DNA from: Thauera sp.
Lineage (GTDB): Bacteria; Pseudomonadota; Gammaproteobacteria; Burkholderiales; Rhodocyclaceae
Reading direction: 5' to 3'
Length of the DNA stretch: 11,631 bases
Assembly: GCA_003446655.1 (NCBI GenBank)
Contig: DMCZ01000190.1
Span: forward strand, 23,888 to 35,518
Positions 8,645 to 11,631 of this stretch are shown here, piece by piece. Position 1 is the first letter of the stretch. The number at the start of each line of letters is the position of its first letter. Position numbers and translations under genes: made by a program. The notes below the pieces were generated by a model. The model was not told where the DNA came from, did not search any database, and was given only the letters and a program-made list of their open reading frames with translations.

Positions 8645-9652
8645 TCACGCGAAGTGATCGTAGCCCGAGCGCGTGCCGGGAACCAGCCGGCCGTCGCGCT
8701 CGCGCAGCCAGAGCGTGCCGGGCTCGCTGGTGAGTTCGCCGATGCGGTGCAGGGCCAGCCCGAGCCTGGCGGAGAGGGCTTCGACCTTGGCTCGCCGCGA
8801 CGCGGGTGCGGAAAACAGCAACTCGTAGTCGTCCCCCCCGCCGAGCAGGCAACGCTGCGCCAGGGCTTCGTCGGCGCCGGTTTCGAGCAGTGCGTCCATC
8901 GGCAGGGTGGCGATATCGATGATCGCCCCGGTGCCGGAGCATTCGAGAATGTGGCCGAGGTCGCCGAGCAGGCCGTCCGAGACGTCGAGCATGGCGGTCG
9001 CGACGCCACGCAGCGCGAGGCCGAGGGCGACGCGGGGCTGCGGGCGCTGCAGCGCGGCGATGCAGCCAGCCCGTCCTGCCGGCGACAGTCGGGCCTGGTC
9101 GCGTAGCGCCGCCAAACCGAGCGCGGCCATGCCGGGCTGGCCGGACACCCAGAGGTCGTCGCCCGCCTTGCCGCCAGCCCGGGTGATCGCTTCGCCTTGC
9201 GGCAGCTCGCCGAGGATGGTCACCGACAGGGTCAGCGGCCCACGGGTGGTGTCGCCGCCGGCGAGATCCACGCCATGGGCATCGGCGCAGGCGAAGAGAC
9301 CGCGGGCGAAGGCGGCGATCCAGTCCTCGTCCACCCTGGGCAGCGCGAGCGCCAGGAAGGCCCAGCGCGGGGCGGCGCCCATCGCGGCGAGATCGGAGAC
9401 GTTCACCGCCAGCGTCTTCCAGCCCAGATCCTCGGGGTCGGTGTCGGCGAGGAAGTGGGTGCCGGAGACCAGCATGTCGGTGGACACGGCCAGCTGCATC
9501 CCCGGCTGCACGCACAGCAGGGCTGCGTCGTCACCGACGGCGAGATCGGTGTGGCGGGTGGGGCGGGTGAAATGGCGCCGGATCAGGGCAAACTCGGATG
9601 GGCTTGGAGCCTGTGGTGCGGACGGCGGAGCGGAACGTTTGGCGGGAGGCAT
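8645..9652 (-). CDS. thiL: Thiamine-monophosphate kinase
   Basis: This cytoplasmic enzyme makes the active cofactor thiamine diphosphate from thiamine monophosphate with ATP. The product is 335 residues, at the long end of the family. Motifs in order are GDDAA at 40-44, STDMLVSGTHF at 57-67, NVSDLAAMGA at 84-93, GGDTTRG at 132-138, DVSDGL at 223-228, and GGDDYELLF at 272-280. These are the metal- and nucleotide-binding acidic groups of the PurM/ThiL fold. The first 18 or so residues are a Pro/Ser/Ala-rich extension before the usual EFALIRRHF opening, and no later start codon could remove it. The gap of 135 bp from ubiT holds a TACACT that could be a -10 (9707-9712), but no convincing -35, ribosome binding site or terminator. 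It may share the ubi transcript or have its own weak promoter. Confidence 0.96.
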   Translation of the reverse strand: MPPAKRSAPPSAPQAPSPSEFALIRRHFTRPTRHTDLAVGDDAALLCVQPGMQLAVSTDMLVSGTHFLADTDPEDLGWKTLAVNVSDLAAMGAAPRWAFLALALPRVDEDWIAAFARGLFACADAHGVDLAGGDTTRGPLTLSVTILGELPQGEAITRAGGKAGDDLWVSGQPGMAALGLAALRDQARLSPAGRAGCIAALQRPQPRVALGLALRGVATAMLDVSDGLLGDLGHILECSGTGAIIDIATLPMDALLETGADEALAQRCLLGGGDDYELLFSAPASRRAKVEALSARLGLALHRIGELTSEPGTLWLRERDGRLVPGTRSGYDHFA

Positions 9653-9787
9653 GGCGCGGGTAGGCGCGGCGCGCTCGGTGGGCGCCGTGGTCGAAACGGG
9701 GCCGACAGTGTAGCGCCGTGCGCGTTTAGATCCCCATTTACCTGGCTCTTGAAGATTGCGCTTCCGTTAGCCCTGTCCTGTGCGGGC

Positions 9788-10330
9788 TCAGCGCCGGCCG
9801 GTGAGTTTTTCCTTCAGCGCATCCCAATCGACCGCGTCGAGCGTGTTCTTCACCAGCAGGCCCAGCTCGGTGTCGCCTTCCATGCGCAGGCGGCGACTGA
9901 AGAACAGCGTGTCGGGGTCTTCTTCGCGCAGCGCCAGCGCGATGAAGTCGCGGGTGGTGGCCGAGATGATCAGGTCGGGCTTCCTGTCCGCGGCCGGCGC
10001 GGTGCGGCGGAAGCCGCGCTCGGTGAGGGTGAAGTCGAGGGTGAGCCCGGCGTCGAGTACGCGCATCTGCAGGTGGTGGCCGGTCAGCGGCTCGAGCGTG
10101 TCGCGCGGCAGGATGCGACCGAGGGCGAGGTTTAGCGCGAGTGTGAGGGCATGGGTGGGCGGCTGCTGTGGGAGGCGCGAGACGAGCCGCGCCAGCGGCG
10201 CGGGCACGGTGAACGCGGGGATGCGGACGTTCTGCAGGCGCTCGCCGATACGCTGGCGCAGGGCGCCGGGCAGCAGTTCGGCAGGCAGGGGCGGGCGGGG
10301 AAGGAAGCCAAGGGAAGGAAGGGCAGGCAT
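9788..10330 (-). CDS. ubiT: Anaerobic ubiquinone biosynthesis accessory factor UbiT (SCP2 domain)
   Basis: This is a lipid-binding SCP2-domain protein needed for oxygen-independent ubiquinone synthesis, thought to present quinone intermediates to UbiU-UbiV and the other Ubi enzymes. The product is 180 residues, matching E. coli UbiT (YhbT, about 174). The N-terminal third is Pro/Leu-rich. The SCP2 core runs from about residue 55, and the family hallmark FFSRRLRMEGDTELG is followed by LLVKNTLDAVDWD (143-170). The ATG is preceded by GGAG 7 nt upstream. It lies 27 bp after ubiV and in the same direction; in E. coli ubiT is divergent from ubiUV. Position and sequence make this assignment strong. 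The alternative would be a generic sterol-carrier-like protein. Confidence 0.93.
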   Translation of the reverse strand: MPALPSLGFLPRPPLPAELLPGALRQRIGERLQNVRIPAFTVPAPLARLVSRLPQQPPTHALTLALNLALGRILPRDTLEPLTGHHLQMRVLDAGLTLDFTLTERGFRRTAPAADRKPDLIISATTRDFIALALREEDPDTLFFSRRLRMEGDTELGLLVKNTLDAVDWDALKEKLTGRR

Positions 10331-10357
10331 GTGGATGCTCCAGGGACTCCAGAAATG

Positions 10358-11269
10358 TCACGCGGCGACGTACTGCTCGACGCCGGCACGGCCGTGCCAG
10401 AAGCCGTTGCAGGGGGCCTCGACCATCAGCGCGCGGCTGGCCGCGAGTGCAGCGGACGGTGTCTGCGTGCCGTCGAGCGCGGCACGGAACAGTTCGACGA
10501 TGTCACGGGTGTGCGCGCCCTGCGGGCTGATGCGCAGCACCTCGGCGTGGCCGCGCACCGCCGGCAGGTCGCCGAGCAGGTTGTGCACCCGCGCCGACTG
10601 GGTCTGCACGCCGTTCAGGGTCAGGAAGGGCTCGCCCTCGCGGGTGCGTAGCGTGATGCCGTCCATGATCGACAGACAGCGGAACTCGCAGGTGTCCTTC
10701 TGCAGGTTGAAGTGGCGGGCGGTGAAGCAGCGCGCCGAGTGCGCCAGCGGCAGGCGGCCGTAGGCGAAGACCTCGGTCTCGATCGGCGCCGGCAGCGCGG
10801 CGCGCACCTCGGCGAGTGCGGCGCCGGCCATCTCGGGGGCGACCGCCCAGCGCGTGGCGCCGGCGTCGATCATCAGCTGCAGCGTGGTCGGGTTGAAGAG
10901 GTTGAGCGTCGGGCCGGCGATCCAGTCCTTCACGCCGGCCTCGGTCAGCAGGCGCACCGCGCCCATGTCGTTGGCCTCGACGCGGAAACCGGGATCGCCT
11001 TCCGCACACTGGCGCACGATGCGGCGCAGCACCTTGAGGTCGGACTCGGATTCGATCAGGCCCTGGGTGCTCATCACCACTTCCTTGCCGGCGGCGGCGA
11101 GCACCTTGCCGACTTCGAGCCAGTCCTCGAGGCGCAGTTCGTGGCGGCGCGAGCACACGGTCTCGCCGAGATAGACGGTGTCGAGCGGCGCGTCGGCCAT
11201 GTCGGCGTAGAAGTCGAGCACGCTCTGGTGCGGCCAGTAGTAGAGCAGGGGGCCGAGGGCGAGTTTCAT
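10358..11269 (-). CDS. ubiV: O2-independent ubiquinone hydroxylation protein UbiV (U32 peptidase-like)
   Basis: UbiV and UbiU form a heterodimer that hydroxylates ubiquinone precursors without O2 (prephenate serves as the oxygen donor), replacing the flavin monooxygenases in anaerobic cells. The product is 303 residues, close to E. coli UbiV (YhbV, about 292). Four cysteines sit where the [4Fe-4S] ligands are known: C39, C181, C194 and C198 (E. coli C39, C180, C193, C197), so the cluster site is intact. Other visible family stretches are MKLALGPLLYYWP at the start, EVVMSTQGLIESESDL, FRVEANDMGAVRLL, and FAYGRLPLAHSARCF. The start at 11269 follows GAGAA by about 8 nt. It is separated from ubiU by 176 bp. 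The U32 peptidase name in databases is misleading; no protease role is expected. Confidence 0.95.
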   Translation of the reverse strand: MKLALGPLLYYWPHQSVLDFYADMADAPLDTVYLGETVCSRRHELRLEDWLEVGKVLAAAGKEVVMSTQGLIESESDLKVLRRIVRQCAEGDPGFRVEANDMGAVRLLTEAGVKDWIAGPTLNLFNPTTLQLMIDAGATRWAVAPEMAGAALAEVRAALPAPIETEVFAYGRLPLAHSARCFTARHFNLQKDTCEFRCLSIMDGITLRTREGEPFLTLNGVQTQSARVHNLLGDLPAVRGHAEVLRISPQGAHTRDIVELFRAALDGTQTPSAALAASRALMVEAPCNGFWHGRAGVEQYVAA

Positions 11270-11389
11270 GGGGCAGTTCTCATTCGGATTCGATGGCGCC
11301 GCGGCTGCCTCCGGCCAGTTTCGGGACGGGCAGCCATAGCGGCGACGATAGGGAAGGCCGGGCGGGAGGGCGCGCGGGCGGCGCGAAAC

Positions 11390-11404
11390 CCCGCGTGGCG
11401 CGGG
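11390..11404 (-). terminator. Weak hairpin after ubiU, possible terminator or attenuator
   Basis: On the minus strand CCCGCG, loop CCA, CGCGGG forms a 6-bp GC stem with a 3-nt loop, followed by GGTTTC. The T-run is only three long, so intrinsic termination would be inefficient. With the palindrome at 11424-11443 it gives two stems in tandem between ubiU and ubiV. Confidence 0.25.
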
Positions 11405-11423
11405 TCATGGCGGCGCGATGCAT

Positions 11424-11443
11424 GCGCTCACCGCGGTGAGCGC
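11424..11443. repeat. Perfect 20-bp palindrome just after ubiU
   Basis: GCGCTCACCG is followed at once by its exact reverse complement, beginning 2 bp past the ubiU stop codon. The left octamer GCGCTCAC occurs again at 11442-11449, overlapping the end of ubiU. As RNA it would form a strong 3'-end stem that could protect ubiU mRNA. As DNA it could be a dimeric regulator site. No T-run follows on the minus strand, so it is not a classic terminator. It does not resemble an FNR/ANR box. Confidence 0.6.
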
Positions 11444-11445
11444 GC

Positions 11446-11631
11446 TCACTTCCACGGCCGGTAATAGGCGCCCAGCGTGTGGCTCTGGCCTTCGGAGACC
11501 TTGTTGAGCTCGGCCATCCACGCCGGCAGCACGGCAAAGCCCTCGGGGCCGCCGGCCCTGAGCTTGTCGAGCGCGGCGCGCCACACCTTGGTGACCTGGG
11601 CGACGTAGGCCGGGCTGCGCTGGCGACCCTC
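11446..11631 (-). CDS. ubiU: UbiU, C-terminal 61 residues (5' part outside window)
   Basis: This is the last part of the UbiV partner in oxygen-independent ubiquinone hydroxylation. The 61 visible residues begin with EGRQRSPAYVAQVTKVWRAAL and end with SEGQSHTLGAYYRPWK. This matches the E. coli UbiU (YhbU) tail, which has KIEGRQRSPAYVSQVAKVWR and SEGTQTTLGAYHRKW, as I recall it. The catalytic part and the cysteine ligands lie outside the window. The stop is TGA at 11446-11448. It precedes ubiV in the same direction, the arrangement of ubiUV operons. A different minus-strand frame crosses this region but has no family resemblance. Confidence 0.92.
   Translation of the reverse strand, partial: EGRQRSPAYVAQVTKVWRAALDKLRAGGPEGFAVLPAWMAELNKVSEGQSHTLGAYYRPWK

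Noticed and set aside
8628..9515. Minus-strand open frame of 295 codons in another frame of thiL
   Set aside because: Out-of-frame reading of thiL; thiL itself has every catalytic motif.
9763..9787. AGCCC/GGGCT stem after ubiT as a terminator
   Set aside because: Five-base stem with a 10-nt loop and no T-run; too weak to call.
10385..10398. 14-bp palindrome GGCACGGCCGTGCC
   Set aside because: It lies inside ubiV coding sequence in GC-rich context, where such palindromes are common by chance; I saw no second copy.
11280..11537. Minus-strand open frame of 85 codons between ubiU and ubiV
   Set aside because: Its first third overlaps the ubiU end in another frame, its sequence is Arg/Pro/Ala-rich without a known domain, and no ribosome binding site supports it.

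Overview
The window reads as an ordinary but densely packed stretch of a high-GC betaproteobacterial chromosome. A Rhodocyclales member of the Thauera/Azoarcus/Aromatoleum type is my best guess. This rests on the protein sequences as I remember the families, the GC-rich codon use, the oxygen-independent ubiquinone genes typical of facultative denitrifiers, and the rpoN-hpf-ptsN-hprK order. It is an inference, not a search result. All 14 genes I can support lie on the minus strand, so transcription runs right to left. No RNA genes, insertion sequences, prophage, CRISPR array or transfer signs were seen, and no gene-free stretch exceeds 300 bases.

Layout in transcription order. At the right edge are ubiU (C-terminal end only), ubiV and ubiT, the three proteins of O2-independent ubiquinone synthesis. 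Next come thiL (thiamine-monophosphate kinase), pgpA (phosphatidylglycerophosphatase A) and pncC (stand-alone CinA C-terminal amidohydrolase). An intergenic region of 184 bp follows, with a textbook LexA box inside the recA promoter. Then come recA and recX, and with only short gaps or overlaps lptB (LPS-export ATPase), rpoN (sigma-54) and hpf (hibernation factor). After a 136-bp gap containing a perfect TATAAT come ptsN (EIIA-Ntr), hprK (HPr kinase/phosphorylase) and an AsmA-family gene that leaves the window at its left edge.

How the parts work together. ubiUVT supplies quinone for anaerobic respiration. pncC-recA-recX is a conserved neighbourhood for DNA repair and NAD salvage. lptB serves outer-membrane LPS transport, and rpoN-hpf-ptsN-hprK joins sigma-54 to ribosome hibernation and the nitrogen-related phosphotransferase system. 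Gaps from recA to hpf are at most 22 bp, with two genes overlapping and no visible terminator. SOS-induced transcription could therefore run into lptB, rpoN and hpf.

The most unexpected signal is a near-perfect sigma-54 promoter motif at 7462-7477 on the plus strand, inside the recA leader. It points back across the recA promoter and LexA box and then antisense to pncC. Because rpoN lies four genes downstream of that same recA promoter, a feedback loop can be imagined. That loop is a hypothesis only.
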